Shown here: positions 42,154-51,594 of the stretch, piece after piece
How the letters are laid out: the number at the start of each line of letters is the position of its first letter
How positions within the stretch are numbered: the stretch's first letter is position 1
Origin: Ruminococcus sp.
Lineage (GTDB): Bacteria; Bacillota; Clostridia; Oscillospirales; Acutalibacteraceae
Direction of reading: 5' to 3'
Length of the DNA stretch: 64,000 bases
NCBI GenBank assembly: GCA_017473555.1
Contig: JAFUKO010000068.1
Location: 28,883 to 92,882 of the forward strand
Program-made: the position numbers and the translations under genes
Notes under the pieces: model-generated
Database searches by the model: none
Seen by the model: the letters and a program-made list of their open reading frames with translations, nothing else
What the model was told of the DNA's origin: nothing

Positions 42154-44502
42154 TTATTTCAGTTCTACAATTGTAACGCCTGCTTCGCCCTCGCCAAATG
42201 TACCTAAGCGGAATTTTTTGACCGCCTTGTGAGTTTTTAAATGGCGATGAATTTCGGCTCTTAAAACTCCCGTACCTTTACCGTGGATGACGGTCAGGTT
42301 GTGAGTGTTTGTTAAAATAGCTGTATCGATAGCCTGGTCAACTGCGATGATTGCTTCAATTGCTGTCTGACCTCGCAGGTCGATTTCTGTTTCAGCTCTT
42401 GCTGAAACATTTTTAGTTATCTTACGTTCAGGACGTTTAGGCACAGTTACCTTTTCGTCATTTAAAAGACGAAGGTTAGAAAGCGGAACTCTGGTTTTTA
42501 TGATACCCGCCTGAACTAAAACCTGACCCTTATCAGGGAGCTCAAGCACTTCGGCCTTTTTGTCAATATCAAAAATCAGTACGCTATCGCCGATTTTTAG
42601 GTCACGTGGTAACTTGTATGAGCTCTGCTTTGCATCTTTGACAGGGTCAGCAGTGTCCTCGAGATTACGCATATTTTTCTTGAGCTTTGCTCTGTCATCT
42701 GCGGTCAGTGCCTTAGCTTTCTGAGCTTTTTCAAGGTCATCGATAAGAGCGTAAGCCTGAGCTTTTGTTTTTGATAAAATCAGAGATGCTTCGTGTTTGG
42801 ATTTTTCAATCTCACGCTGTGCATCACGCTTTGCACGCTCGAGTTCCTTTTGAGCGTTTTCTCGGTCGATTCTTGCTTTGTTAAGCTCTTCCCTTGTTTT
42901 AGCCAAAAGCTCGTCGAGCGATTGTCTGCGTTCTTCCAGAGTTTCTACAACGTCCTCAAACTGACGGCTTTCTGCTGATACGAGCTCTTTTGCTCTATCG
43001 ACGATTTCGTCCTCCATACCAAGGCGTTTTGAGATAGCAAAAGCATTACTCTTACCGGGTACGCCGATGAGAAGCTTGTAAGTCGGACGCAGTGTTTTTA
43101 CGTCAAATTCGCAACAGCCGTTTTCGACTTTATCTGTACGTAGTGCGTATTCTTTGAGCTCAGCATAATGTGTTGTGCTGGCAATTTTTGCGCCACGTGA
43201 ACGGAGCTTTTCAAGAATTGACACAGCAAGTGCCGCACCCTCAACAGGGTCGGTACCTGCACCAAGCTCGTCTATAAGTGCGAGCGTTGAACGGTTAGCA
43301 AGTTTAAGTATGCCGATGATGTTGGTCATATGGGCGGAAAAGGTTGAGAGCGATTGCTCGATGCTCTGTTCGTCACCGATATCGACTAATACTCGTCTGA
43401 ACGTAGAAAGCTCGGAGTTTTCAGCACAAGGTACCATAAGACCGCACATAGCCATCAGTGTTAAAAGACCGATTGTTTTAAGCGATACGGTTTTACCGCC
43501 TGTGTTTGGACCCGTAATAACTAAAGTGTCAAAAGTTTTGCCCAGAGTGATGTCGGTTGGAACAACGTTTTTGTCAGGAATAAGCGGGTGGCGTGCTTCT
43601 CTTAAGTCGATTTCACCCTTGTCGTTCATTTTAGGCATAACAGCTTTCATCTTGTAAGCAAGCTGAGCTTTCGCAAAAATGACGTTTAGTTCAACGGTGA
43701 AGTTGTAGCTCTCGATTATATCGTCAGCATGGCTGCCACATGATGCGGACAGCTCGTAAAGTATACGCTCAATCTCTGCCTGTTCCTTTGATTCTAATAC
43801 ACGTATGTCATTGTTAGCTTGTACAACACCCATAGGCTCGATGAATACGGTGGAGCCTGACGCTGAGGTGTCGTGGACTAAACCTGCGACACTTCCTCTG
43901 CACTCAGCTTTTACAGGAACAACGTATCTGCCGTAACGCTGGGTGACGATAGCGTCCTGAAGATATTTCTGATATGTAGAAGAATGTATAATTTTGTCAA
44001 GCACCTCTCGTGCCTTTGACTGGGCAACCCTGATTTTGCGACGGATGTCATATAGGGTAGAGGATGCGTTGTCGCACAGTTCTTCTTCGCCTATGATACA
44101 GGTGTTGATTTTTTCTTCCAGAAACTTGTTTGTAGATAAGCTTTCAAAGTGGTTATCAAGCGATGTCAAAACACCAGCTGATTTATTTCGCCATTCTTTG
44201 ATAAGTCTGATTACACGCAGAGTCTGTGCGATTTTTAAAAGTTCGGTTGTAGATAAGCAACCGCCTGCCTGTGCACGTCTTAGTGCATTGGCAATATTTG
44301 TTACACCGCCGAAAGACGGTGCACCGAATCTGCCGATGAGCATATGTGCGTCATCAGTTTGTTTCAGTAACTCTTTAACCTCGAAAAGTCCCCACGCAGG
44401 CTCTATTTTCAAAGCCTGTTCGTAAGCGTCAGGAATGGTAGTTTCTTTGGCTAAAAGAGTGAGTATTTTATCAAGTTCAAGTGCTCTGTAATGTCTGTTC
44501 AT
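42154..44502 (-). CDS. mutS2: Endonuclease MutS2
   Basis: A 782-residue MutS-family ATPase-endonuclease. Walker A 'GPNTGGKTVSLKTIG', the signature 'LIDELGAGTDPVEGAAL', a long coiled coil (about 510-610), and a C-terminal Smr nuclease domain ('LRGQTAIEA', 'VIHGKGTGVLRAEIHRHL') are complete. It suppresses recombination and also splits collided ribosomes. I prefer ATG 44502, in agreement with family starts; a GTG at 44511 lies inside recO. recO is immediately upstream. Confidence 0.95.
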   Translation of the reverse strand: MNRHYRALELDKILTLLAKETTIPDAYEQALKIEPAWGLFEVKELLKQTDDAHMLIGRFGAPSFGGVTNIANALRRAQAGGCLSTTELLKIAQTLRVIRLIKEWRNKSAGVLTSLDNHFESLSTNKFLEEKINTCIIGEEELCDNASSTLYDIRRKIRVAQSKAREVLDKIIHSSTYQKYLQDAIVTQRYGRYVVPVKAECRGSVAGLVHDTSASGSTVFIEPMGVVQANNDIRVLESKEQAEIERILYELSASCGSHADDIIESYNFTVELNVIFAKAQLAYKMKAVMPKMNDKGEIDLREARHPLIPDKNVVPTDITLGKTFDTLVITGPNTGGKTVSLKTIGLLTLMAMCGLMVPCAENSELSTFRRVLVDIGDEQSIEQSLSTFSAHMTNIIGILKLANRSTLALIDELGAGTDPVEGAALAVSILEKLRSRGAKIASTTHYAELKEYALRTDKVENGCCEFDVKTLRPTYKLLIGVPGKSNAFAISKRLGMEDEIVDRAKELVSAESRQFEDVVETLEERRQSLDELLAKTREELNKARIDRENAQKELERAKRDAQREIEKSKHEASLILSKTKAQAYALIDDLEKAQKAKALTADDRAKLKKNMRNLEDTADPVKDAKQSSYKLPRDLKIGDSVLIFDIDKKAEVLELPDKGQVLVQAGIIKTRVPLSNLRLLNDEKVTVPKRPERKITKNVSARAETEIDLRGQTAIEAIIAVDQAIDTAILTNTHNLTVIHGKGTGVLRAEIHRHLKTHKAVKKFRLGTFGEGEAGVTIVELK

Positions 44503-44503
44503 A

Positions 44504-45250
44504 TCAATCACTCATCATTTTATAAAATTGCAGTGTCATATAGTCTTTTTCAGTTACACAGCTTAAATAGCTTTCAGTAATTGTGTTTAAAAGTTTCAGT
44601 GACTCTTCATTCAGTGAGAACGAAAAGAGTTTTTCAAAGTCTGCGTAAATAGTGTGTCTTAAAGCCGTTATTACACTGAGTGGGGCTGTTATTCCTAAGG
44701 CTCCGTTTTGACTTGCACAGCTTTGACAGAAGAGCTTGCCTGTTTTAGGGATGAATGTCATAGAGGGTGCCTTGTATTCTCCGCAACAGTCACACATAAT
44801 TAGGTCAGGCATATAGCCACACAACTGCATCAGCCTCATTTCGACACAGGCTTTGATTAAAAGCGGTTCTTTCTTGTTGTTTGAAAGCAGATACAAAGCA
44901 TTCAGTATAAGTCGCAAAAACTCACTCGCTTCGAGCTCCTTCGGACATAAATTAAGACAGAGTTCGCAAAAATACTGAGCGAGGCTCATATTAGCGACAT
45001 CCTTTCTAAGTCCTGTAAACATCTCGAGGCTTTTTGCTTCATCGACAGAATATGTACCCTTGTTTTCAAAAACAGAAAGTTCTGAATAACACAAAAGCCC
45101 GGTGGATGCACACTTCGGGCTTTTGATATTCTTTGCACGACGCACAAACGCACGGATAACACCGTGTGAGGATGTGAGTATAGTTACGAGCTTATCTTGC
45201 TCCCTTATACTCTGTTCCTTTATTATCAGTCCGTTTGTTTTGAATTTCAT
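44504..45250 (-). CDS. recO: DNA repair protein RecO
   Basis: A 248-residue RecO with the N-terminal OB fold ('TNGLIIKEQSIREQDKLVTILTSSHGVIRAFVRRAK') and a C-terminal helical domain with a four-cysteine zinc site ('CDCCGEY', 'CQSCAS'). It loads RecA onto SSB-coated DNA. The ATG at 45250 has GGAGG 6 bases before it. It begins inside yqzL and ends just before mutS2. Confidence 0.93.
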   Translation of the reverse strand: MKFKTNGLIIKEQSIREQDKLVTILTSSHGVIRAFVRRAKNIKSPKCASTGLLCYSELSVFENKGTYSVDEAKSLEMFTGLRKDVANMSLAQYFCELCLNLCPKELEASEFLRLILNALYLLSNNKKEPLLIKACVEMRLMQLCGYMPDLIMCDCCGEYKAPSMTFIPKTGKLFCQSCASQNGALGITAPLSVITALRHTIYADFEKLFSFSLNEESLKLLNTITESYLSCVTEKDYMTLQFYKMMSD

Positions 45251-45365
45251 CTTTATCCTCCAAAAGATTTGGATCCTTCTTAGCGTTTTGGATAGATTTG
45301 TAGTGCAGGTAATCAAGTACACTGCCACTAATCAGAAAAGAGTTCCACGCATCTGTTTCGTTCAT
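45192..45365 (-). CDS. yqzL: YqzL-family small protein
   Basis: A 57-residue protein read from ATG 45365, 'MNETDAWNSFLISGSVLDYL'. The spacing of W7, F10, 'SG', 'YL' and 'YK' matches the YqzL family, small proteins encoded between era and recO in Firmicutes. Its 3' third overlaps the recO start by 59 bases in another frame, adding a charged tail of about 20 residues (Asp/Glu/Lys) not needed for the core. AAAGGG lies about 10 bases upstream. Function unknown. Confidence 0.75.
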   Translation of the reverse strand: MNETDAWNSFLISGSVLDYLHYKSIQNAKKDPNLLEDKDEIQNKRTDNKGTEYKGAR

Positions 45366-45544
45366 TTTTATCTGCCCTTTCCGTAGGTTTGTTAACCGTT
45401 GTAAGATTATTATACGAAAACTTGGTGCAGATATAGTGGGAAATATGTAGAAGCCAGAAATTGTATATTAAGTCAAGCGGCTTCTATCACACCTTTTATG
45501 TCTTTGTATTGAGATTTGCAAGTCAGAACATAAAAAGGTTTAAA

Positions 45545-46456
45545 TCAGTCAAAATCCTTCTGGTTAAAGCCAAAGTTGTTGAGAAGAGCTTCTCGGTTAC
45601 GCCAGTCTTCTTTTACCTTGACCCAGGTCTGCAGATTTACTTTACAGTCAAAAAACTTTTCCATATCTTGTCTTGCGTAGGTGCTGATTTTCTTGAGCAT
45701 CGAGCCACCCTTACCGATGATGATACCCTTATGAGTTGAACGTTCACAGTAGATGGTAGCATCAATATCCAGAATGTCAGAATCTTCTCTTGTTCTCATT
45801 CTCTCGATAACTACGGCTGTGCCGTGAGGAATTTCCTTGTCTGTAAGACGAAGAATTTTTTCTCTTATCATTTCAGCAGCGAGAACTTTTTCAGTCTGGT
45901 CGGTTAAAGCATCTGCCTCAAAGAAGTGACCACCCTCGTTACAAAGCTTCTTGAGCTCGTCGATAAGGTCGTCTACACCCTTGCCGTCTACTGCGCAAAC
46001 TGGCACAACAGCCTCAAAGTTGTACAGGTTTGAGTATGAGAGTATAAGCTCCAGTAACTGCTCCTTGTCCTTTAACATATCAATCTTATTGATAGCAAGT
46101 ACAACAGGAGTCTGTGTTTTTTTAAATTTTTCGATGAGCATCAGCTCTGTTTTACCGACTTCTTTGTCAGCCTCTACAACCAGAACGCACGCATCAACGC
46201 CCATAACTGACTCGTTGATTGAGCGTACCATATACTGACCCAAGGTTGTCTTTGGTTTGTGCATACCCGGGGTGTCGATAAAAACAAGCTGGTATTCGTT
46301 TTCGGTGAGTATACCCATAATACGTGTACGGGTAGTCTGTGGTTTAGAAGAAACGATGGCAATCTTCTGCTTTAGCATACAGTTTAAAAGCGAGGATTTG
46401 CCGACATTTGGTCTTCCTGTTAATGCTATAAAAGCTGATTTATCTTTAGTGTTCAT
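45545..46456 (-). CDS. era: GTPase Era
   Basis: A 303-residue GTPase for 16S rRNA maturation and 30S assembly. G1 is 'GRPNVGKSS', G3 'DTPGMHKPK', G4 'NKID', followed by a C-terminal KH domain ('GIIIGKGGSMLKKI'). Length is typical. It lies 23 bases after dgkA in the phoH-ybeY-dgkA-era order. Confidence 0.97.
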   Translation of the reverse strand: MNTKDKSAFIALTGRPNVGKSSLLNCMLKQKIAIVSSKPQTTRTRIMGILTENEYQLVFIDTPGMHKPKTTLGQYMVRSINESVMGVDACVLVVEADKEVGKTELMLIEKFKKTQTPVVLAINKIDMLKDKEQLLELILSYSNLYNFEAVVPVCAVDGKGVDDLIDELKKLCNEGGHFFEADALTDQTEKVLAAEMIREKILRLTDKEIPHGTAVVIERMRTREDSDILDIDATIYCERSTHKGIIIGKGGSMLKKISTYARQDMEKFFDCKVNLQTWVKVKEDWRNREALLNNFGFNQKDFD

Positions 46457-46479
46457 AAAATAGTTCCTTTTAGAATCGT

Positions 46480-46974
46480 TTACTTTTTCTTTGTGAGTTT
46501 ATCAAGATACCACTGAGGTTTTATTACTATAAAAGCTAACGCTACTACCGTACATAATATCAGAACCACAAGAGATGTGATGTTGTGTGTGTAGTAGTTG
46601 ATTATGAGTTTGAATGTGTAAATATCGAAAAGCAAAAGGAATGCTATGATTACTGATGCTATGGCAGCTACCAGTACTGCACCTGCTGATACGTCCTTGA
46701 TGAACTCAATATTTTTGTTATATTCGGTTGTAACAGTGTCGCACACACGTTCAAGCACGGTGTTTAATATCTCGGTGATGAAAACCAGCGAGATAGTAAG
46801 AATCAGTACACTCAGCTGTGCTGATGTCAGCATGTAAAATTTGCTTGCAAAAAATACTACGTATATTGCCGCGACAAGGTGGAATCTCATATGCGACTCG
46901 GTTTTTAGTACGGACAGCAGTCCTCTTATAGCGTAGTAAAAGCTGTGTATCTGTTTAACGATTCTGTCTTTCAT
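46480..46974 (-). CDS. dgkA: Diacylglycerol/undecaprenol kinase, with C-terminal extension
   Basis: A 164-residue membrane protein of the prokaryotic diacylglycerol kinase family; in Gram-positives the substrate is mostly undecaprenol. The signature 'EILNTVLERVCD' and 'KDVSAGAVLVAA' supply the catalytic Glu and Asp. Three family helices are followed by two additional hydrophobic segments ('LVVLILCTVVALAFIVI'), making it longer than the common 120-140 residues. It lies between ybeY and era. Confidence 0.9.
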   Translation of the reverse strand: MKDRIVKQIHSFYYAIRGLLSVLKTESHMRFHLVAAIYVVFFASKFYMLTSAQLSVLILTISLVFITEILNTVLERVCDTVTTEYNKNIEFIKDVSAGAVLVAAIASVIIAFLLLFDIYTFKLIINYYTHNITSLVVLILCTVVALAFIVIKPQWYLDKLTKKK

Positions 46975-46983
46975 AGCTTGTCC

Positions 46984-47487
46984 TTATTCTTCGCCTATGT
47001 AACCCTGACTTGCTTCAAGTCCGAGCATATCCATTACATACTCTTCTTTTTCTCTCATTCTTACCTTTTCGAGTGGCTCCATGTGGTCGTAGCCTAAGAG
47101 GTGAAGAACGGAGTGTGCTGTAAGGTATCCGACCTCACGCTGGAAAGAGTGACCGTAAAGGTCGCTTTGCTCCAAAGCTTTTTCCATTGAGATAACAACA
47201 TCGCCGAGAATCTGGGCACCTGTTGTCGGGTCTGTGTCGTATTTGCCGTCACTGCCCATCGGGAATGAGAGCACGTCCGTTTCAATCGGCTTGTCACGAT
47301 ACTGTGTGTTGAGCTCTTTAATCTGCTCGTTATCAACGAAGGTTACGCTGATTTCAGCCGGACCCTCAAACTGCTCCATTTTGAGCACTGCGTTGCAGCA
47401 TCTTCTTACAAGCATTCTCATACCTGTAGGGATTTTTACTACTCTCTGTGAATTTGTGATTACTACTCTTACCTTATCCTTTGTCAT
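46984..47487 (-). CDS. ybeY: Endoribonuclease YbeY
   Basis: A 167-residue zinc-dependent RNase for 16S rRNA 3' end maturation and ribosome quality control. The metal motif H3xH5xH is seen as 'HSVLHLLGYDH'. The ATG at 47487 overlaps phoH by 14 bases and a GGAGG lies 12 bases before it; earlier starts in the same frame would lie deeper in phoH. Confidence 0.94.
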   Translation of the reverse strand: MTKDKVRVVITNSQRVVKIPTGMRMLVRRCCNAVLKMEQFEGPAEISVTFVDNEQIKELNTQYRDKPIETDVLSFPMGSDGKYDTDPTTGAQILGDVVISMEKALEQSDLYGHSFQREVGYLTAHSVLHLLGYDHMEPLEKVRMREKEEYVMDMLGLEASQGYIGEE

Positions 47488-48445
47488 GTCTTCTTTTTGC
47501 CTCCTCATTTTTTTCATACGCCTTGATAATATCCTGCACCAATTTGTGCCTTACGACATCTTTTTCAGAAAAAGTTATATGCTTAATGTCTTTGATATTT
47601 TTGAGTACCTTAACAGCTTCTTTTAAGCCGCTTTTTGCACCATTTGGCAGGTCAATCTGGGTAATGTCGCCTGTAATTACCATTTTGGAACCGTTGCCCA
47701 GTCTGGTTAAAAACATCTTCATCTGTTCGCTTGTAGTGTTTTGCGCCTCATCTAAGATGATGAACGAGTCGTCGAGTGTTCTGCCTCGCATATAAGCAAG
47801 CGGAGCAACTTCGATGTTGCCTCGTTCAAGATATTTCTGATAAGTTTCAGCTCCGAGCATATCAAACAGAGCATCGTACAGTGGTCTTAAATATGGATCA
47901 ACCTTGCTCTGCAAATCTCCAGGTAGAAAACCGAGCTTTTCGCCTGCTTCTACGGCAGGTCTGGTTAAGATGATTCGGTTGATTTCTTTAGCTCTGAAAG
48001 CTGTTACCGCCATAGCTACAGCAAGGTAGGTTTTACCTGTACCTGCAGGGCCGACACCGATAGTGATAGTGTTGTCTTCAATAGCCTTGCAGTAGTGCTT
48101 TTGTCCTATGGTTTTTGGTTTGATAGGCTTACCCTTTGATGTGACACAGATGCAGTCTGATGCCAACTGTTCAATTTTCTCCTCACTGCCTTCATTGATG
48201 AGCGAGATGCAGTATCTGACATTCTGCTCCGAAAGCTGTTCGCCACGATTAAGAAGTGATAACAATGAGTCGATAACCTTTGCGGCTTTCATAACACCCT
48301 CAGGCTCGCCACTGATTTTAAGCTCGCTGTCTCTGGCAGTGACCCTGACTGAAAACTCGTGTTCAATTAGTTTGATATTTTCGTCAAAACTTCCGAACAA
48401 TGCGACTGCGTGTTCCATGCGGTCAATACTGATAATCTGTTCCAT
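47474..48445 (-). CDS. phoH: PhoH-like ATPase
   Basis: A 323-residue protein with an N-terminal RNA-binding (KH-like) region and a PhoH ATPase domain: Walker A 'GPAGTGKTYLA', 'TRPAVEAGEKLGFLPGDL', and Walker B 'FIILDEAQN'. Its role is linked to RNA metabolism and ribosome assembly with YbeY. It is the first gene of the phoH-ybeY-dgkA-era set. Confidence 0.95.
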   Translation of the reverse strand: MEQIISIDRMEHAVALFGSFDENIKLIEHEFSVRVTARDSELKISGEPEGVMKAAKVIDSLLSLLNRGEQLSEQNVRYCISLINEGSEEKIEQLASDCICVTSKGKPIKPKTIGQKHYCKAIEDNTITIGVGPAGTGKTYLAVAMAVTAFRAKEINRIILTRPAVEAGEKLGFLPGDLQSKVDPYLRPLYDALFDMLGAETYQKYLERGNIEVAPLAYMRGRTLDDSFIILDEAQNTTSEQMKMFLTRLGNGSKMVITGDITQIDLPNGAKSGLKEAVKVLKNIKDIKHITFSEKDVVRHKLVQDIIKAYEKNEEAKRRHDKG

Positions 48446-48579
48446 TTTTTATCTCCAGGTTTGGTAAACAAATTTATACAAGTTATAGTATAACACAAAA
48501 CATCGACTAAATCAAAGAAAATATTACCTATAATATGGAGAAAAAATCGCTTATTACAGCGAAAAAATCGTGATTATGC

Positions 48580-48608
48580 TTGACAAATGGGTATAGCTTT
48601 GATATAAT
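48580..48608 (+). promoter_or_regulatory. Consensus promoter of ylxM-ffh
   Basis: Perfect TTGACA (48580-48585) and TATAAT (48603-48608) with 17-base spacing, 56 bases before the ylxM start. Confidence 0.9.
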
Positions 48609-48663
48609 CGCAGAAGTGTAAAGTAATTTGCTTTACAGCTGTATGGTCAGGAGGGTGAGTTTT

Positions 48664-49023
48664 TTGGAGAAAAATCTTGAGATTTCACTGCTTTTTGACT
48701 TTTACGGACAGATGCTCACACCCACACAACAAGAGGCTGTGAGCCTTTACTACAACGACGATCTGTCACTTTTGGAAGTAGCACAGATTTTGTCGATGTC
48801 ACGTCAGGGCGTCAGAGATGCACTCAATCGTGCTAAAAAGAGCCTTTACACTTTTGAGGAAAACCTGAAGCTCTATGAGCGTTTTTCTAAAACACAGCAA
48901 GGGCTTGTGACTATCATTGAAAAAGCTCAGCGTCTTGAGAGTCTTTCTTTTGATGATGAGATAAAAAAGCTGTCTTCTGATATTGTCAGGACAGCACAGA
49001 GCCTTTACGAACAGGAGGTCTGA
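48664..49023 (+). CDS. ylxM: YlxM family DNA-binding/SRP-associated protein
   Basis: A 119-residue helix-turn-helix protein similar to sigma region 4 ('LTPTQQEAVSLYYNDDLSLLEVAQILSMSRQGVRDALNRAKKSL'). YlxM stimulates the GTPase activity of Ffh in the signal recognition particle of Gram-positives. TTG 48664 is chosen because GGAGGG lies 8 bases upstream. ffh starts 3 bases after its stop. Confidence 0.92.
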   Translation: MEKNLEISLLFDFYGQMLTPTQQEAVSLYYNDDLSLLEVAQILSMSRQGVRDALNRAKKSLYTFEENLKLYERFSKTQQGLVTIIEKAQRLESLSFDDEIKKLSSDIVRTAQSLYEQEV

Positions 49024-49025
49024 AA

Positions 49026-50396
49026 ATGGCGTTCGAAGGTTTATCTGAAAAACTAACCAAAGCGTTTAAAAAACTTAAGAATAAAGGTAAGTTAACCGAG
49101 GCTGATGTTAAAGAAGCGATGCGAGAAGTCAGACTCGCTTTACTTGAAGCTGACGTTAACTACAAGGTTGCTAAAGACTTTACAAAGAGGGTTACCGAGC
49201 GTGCAGTTGGTTCTAACGTTTTAGAGAGCTTAACACCGGCACAGATGGTAATCAAAATCGTAAACGAGGAACTCACAACCCTGATGGGTGCTGAGAATTC
49301 TCGCCTTAACTTTGCGTCAAAACCGCCGACAGTAATTATGATGTGCGGTTTACAGGGTGCCGGTAAAACTACCCACGCAGCAAAGCTTGCACTTTACCTG
49401 AAAAAGCAGAATCACCGACCACTTCTGGTCGCTTGTGATATATATCGTCCTGCTGCTATTCAGCAGTTGAAGGTAGTAGGCGAAAAAGCAGGAGCTCCTG
49501 TATTTGAAATGGGTCAGGAAAATCCTGTTAAAATTGCTAAGGAAGCGATTAAGCACGCTAAGGACTACGGCAACGATATCGTAATCCTCGATACTGCTGG
49601 TCGACTCCACATTGACGAAGCGTTGATGACTGAGCTTAAGAACATCAAAGCTGAAGTTAAAATTGACGAAATCCTCCTTGTTATCGACTCGATGACAGGT
49701 CAGGACGCAGTTAATGTCGCTAAGACATTCAACGAGCTTTTGGATATTACAGGCGTTATTCTTACAAAGCTTGATGGTGATACCAGAGGCGGTGCGGCAC
49801 TTTCAGTCAAGGAAGTTACAGGCCGTCCGATTAAGTTCTCTGGTACAGGCGAAAAGCTCGAGGATTTAGAAGCGTTCCATCCTGACAGAATGGCTAGCAG
49901 AATTCTCGGTATGGGTGATGTACTCACTCTTATCGAAGAAGCTGAACAGAAGCTCGATGCTAAAAAGGCCGAACAGCTTGCTGATAAAATGCTCAAGAAC
50001 AAGATGGACTTTAATGACCTTTACGACCAGTTTGAGCAGATTCAGAACATGGGACCGCTAAAGGGTCTTCTGTCTAAGCTTCCTGGTATCGGCAACAAAC
50101 TTGATGATGTTGATATAAATGAGCGTCAGATTGACTGGTGCAAGGCTATCATCCTCTCTATGACAAAAGAGGAGAGAGCAAAGCCATCGCTTATCAATCC
50201 GTCACGTAAGAAGAGAATTGCCGCTGGTTCAGGACGAACTGTCGAAGAAGTCAATCGACTCATCAAACAGCTTGAGCAGACACAGAAGATGATGAAGCAG
50301 TTCACATCTAAGGCAAAAAGAGGCAAGCGTATGCCTAACCTTCCGGGTCTTGGCGGACCACCAATGGGTGGAAACGGCGGTTTCCCAGGTTTTTAA
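49026..50396 (+). CDS. ffh: Signal recognition particle GTPase Ffh
   Basis: A 456-residue SRP54 protein with N and G domains (G1 'GLQGAGKTTH', 'DTAGRLHID', 'TKLDGDTRGG') and a Met-rich M domain ending in a flexible Gly/Pro tail. It targets membrane and secreted proteins with 4.5S RNA to FtsY. ftsY and the SRP RNA gene are not in the window. AGGAGGT precedes the ATG. Confidence 0.97.
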   Translation: MAFEGLSEKLTKAFKKLKNKGKLTEADVKEAMREVRLALLEADVNYKVAKDFTKRVTERAVGSNVLESLTPAQMVIKIVNEELTTLMGAENSRLNFASKPPTVIMMCGLQGAGKTTHAAKLALYLKKQNHRPLLVACDIYRPAAIQQLKVVGEKAGAPVFEMGQENPVKIAKEAIKHAKDYGNDIVILDTAGRLHIDEALMTELKNIKAEVKIDEILLVIDSMTGQDAVNVAKTFNELLDITGVILTKLDGDTRGGAALSVKEVTGRPIKFSGTGEKLEDLEAFHPDRMASRILGMGDVLTLIEEAEQKLDAKKAEQLADKMLKNKMDFNDLYDQFEQIQNMGPLKGLLSKLPGIGNKLDDVDINERQIDWCKAIILSMTKEERAKPSLINPSRKKRIAAGSGRTVEEVNRLIKQLEQTQKMMKQFTSKAKRGKRMPNLPGLGGPPMGGNGGFPGF

Positions 50397-50478
50397 ATAA
50401 CGCAAAACAGTCTTAAATGCCAATAATTTACATTGGTAAATATATATAAAACACATAAATTTATTGGAGGAACAAAAA

Positions 50479-50718
50479 ATGGTAAAAATCAGATTAAGAA
50501 GAATGGGTGCTAAGAAATCACCTTTCTACAGAATCGTAGTTGCTGACTCAAGATACCCAAGAGATGGCCGTTTCATCGAGGAAATCGGCACATACAACCC
50601 ACTCACAGAGCCATCAGAGGTTAAGGTTGACGCTGACAAGGTTAAGGAGTGGATCGCTAAGGGTGCACAGCCAACAGATACTGTTAAGAATCTTTTCAAG
50701 AAGAACGGTATTCTCTAA
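50479..50718 (+). CDS. rpsP: 30S ribosomal protein S16
   Basis: A 79-residue ribosomal protein ('[20 protein letters not shown]'), complete and slightly short. The ATG at 50479 has GGAGG 10 bases upstream. It stands in the conserved ffh-rpsP-khpA-rimM-trmD order. Confidence 0.97.
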   Translation: MVKIRLRRMGAKKSPFYRIVVADSRYPRDGRFIEEIGTYNPLTEPSEVKVDADKVKEWIAKGAQPTDTVKNLFKKNGIL

Positions 50719-50740
50719 TCCCTGAAAGGAAACAGTTTTG

Positions 50741-50974
50741 ATGAAAGACTTACTCTTAACGATTGCAAAGGGTCTTGTTGAAGAGCCAAACGAGGTTTCT
50801 GTTACACAGGACGAGCCTAACGAAGAGGGCACAATCGTGTATCACATTCACGTTGCTGAAAACGATATGGGCAGAATCATCGGCAAGCAGGGCAGAATTG
50901 CTAAGGCTATCCGTACTGTTGCTCGTTCTGCTGCTATCAGAAGCAACGAGAAGATTATGGTCGAAATCGACTAA
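50741..50974 (+). CDS. khpA: KH-domain RNA-binding protein KhpA
   Basis: A 77-residue KH protein (YlqC/KhpA) with 'RIIGKQGRIAKAIRTV'. It works with KhpB on small RNAs and cell division/elongation. ATG 50741 is preferred over the preceding TTG since GAAAGGA is 10 bases upstream. Confidence 0.94.
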   Translation: MKDLLLTIAKGLVEEPNEVSVTQDEPNEEGTIVYHIHVAENDMGRIIGKQGRIAKAIRTVARSAAIRSNEKIMVEID

Positions 50975-50991
50975 ATTACTTTTAAGAACTG

Positions 50992-51016
50992 GCGGTACGA
51001 TTCGTACCGCTTTTTC
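50992..51016 (+). terminator. Terminator between khpA and rimM
   Basis: GCGGTACGA (50992-51000) pairs with TCGTACCGC (51002-51010) with a one-base loop as written, followed by five Ts. It splits rpsP-khpA from rimM-trmD. Confidence 0.75.
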
Positions 51017-51081
51017 TTTTGCTTTACTATTTTCTTTAGTTGTGATAAAATCACTTTGAAATTAGTTTGTAGGTGAAATTT

Positions 51082-51594
51082 ATGGTTAAACAGTTTTTAG
51101 AAGGTGGAAAGATTGTCGGTACTCATGGAGTGAGGGGCGAAATGCGTGTTGAATGCTGGTGTGATTCTCCACAGTTTTTAGCACAGTTTAAAACACTCTA
51201 CTTTGATGAGGGTAAAGAGAAAGTGAAAGTACAGTCACGTGCCCATAAGAATATGGTGCTGATGAAGATGCCTGATGTTACAACAATCGAGCAAGCTGAT
51301 CAGCTCAGAGGTAAGATTGTTTACATCAAGCGTTCTGATATTAAGCTTGATGAGGGTGTTAATTTTGTTCAGGACTTAATCGGTTTACAGGTGACAGATT
51401 CTGCTACTTCTGAGGTTTACGGCACTGTTAAAGACGTTTTGAGGACAGGCTCAAACGACGTATATGAGATGAAGAGTGACGACTCTAAACTTTACTACAT
51501 CCCTGCTATTCCTGACATTGTTGATGAAATCGACATCGAGGGTGGTAAGATATTCATTACACCGATGAAAGGATTGTTCTCTGATGAGGATTGA
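51082..51594 (+). CDS. rimM: Ribosome maturation factor RimM
   Basis: A 170-residue protein with the RimM N domain ('GGKIVGTHGVRGEMRVE') and PRC-barrel C domain ('VYEMKSDDSKLYYIPAIPDIVDEIDIEGGKI'). It helps 30S head assembly around S19. The ATG at 51082 has AGGTG 6 bases before it. Its end overlaps the start of trmD by 11 bases. Confidence 0.95.
   Translation: MVKQFLEGGKIVGTHGVRGEMRVECWCDSPQFLAQFKTLYFDEGKEKVKVQSRAHKNMVLMKMPDVTTIEQADQLRGKIVYIKRSDIKLDEGVNFVQDLIGLQVTDSATSEVYGTVKDVLRTGSNDVYEMKSDDSKLYYIPAIPDIVDEIDIEGGKIFITPMKGLFSDED

Noticed and set aside
43994-44425. Long open frame antisense to mutS2 (143 codons)
   Set aside because: It lies wholly opposite a conserved gene, has no ribosome-binding site and its composition mirrors mutS2 codons.
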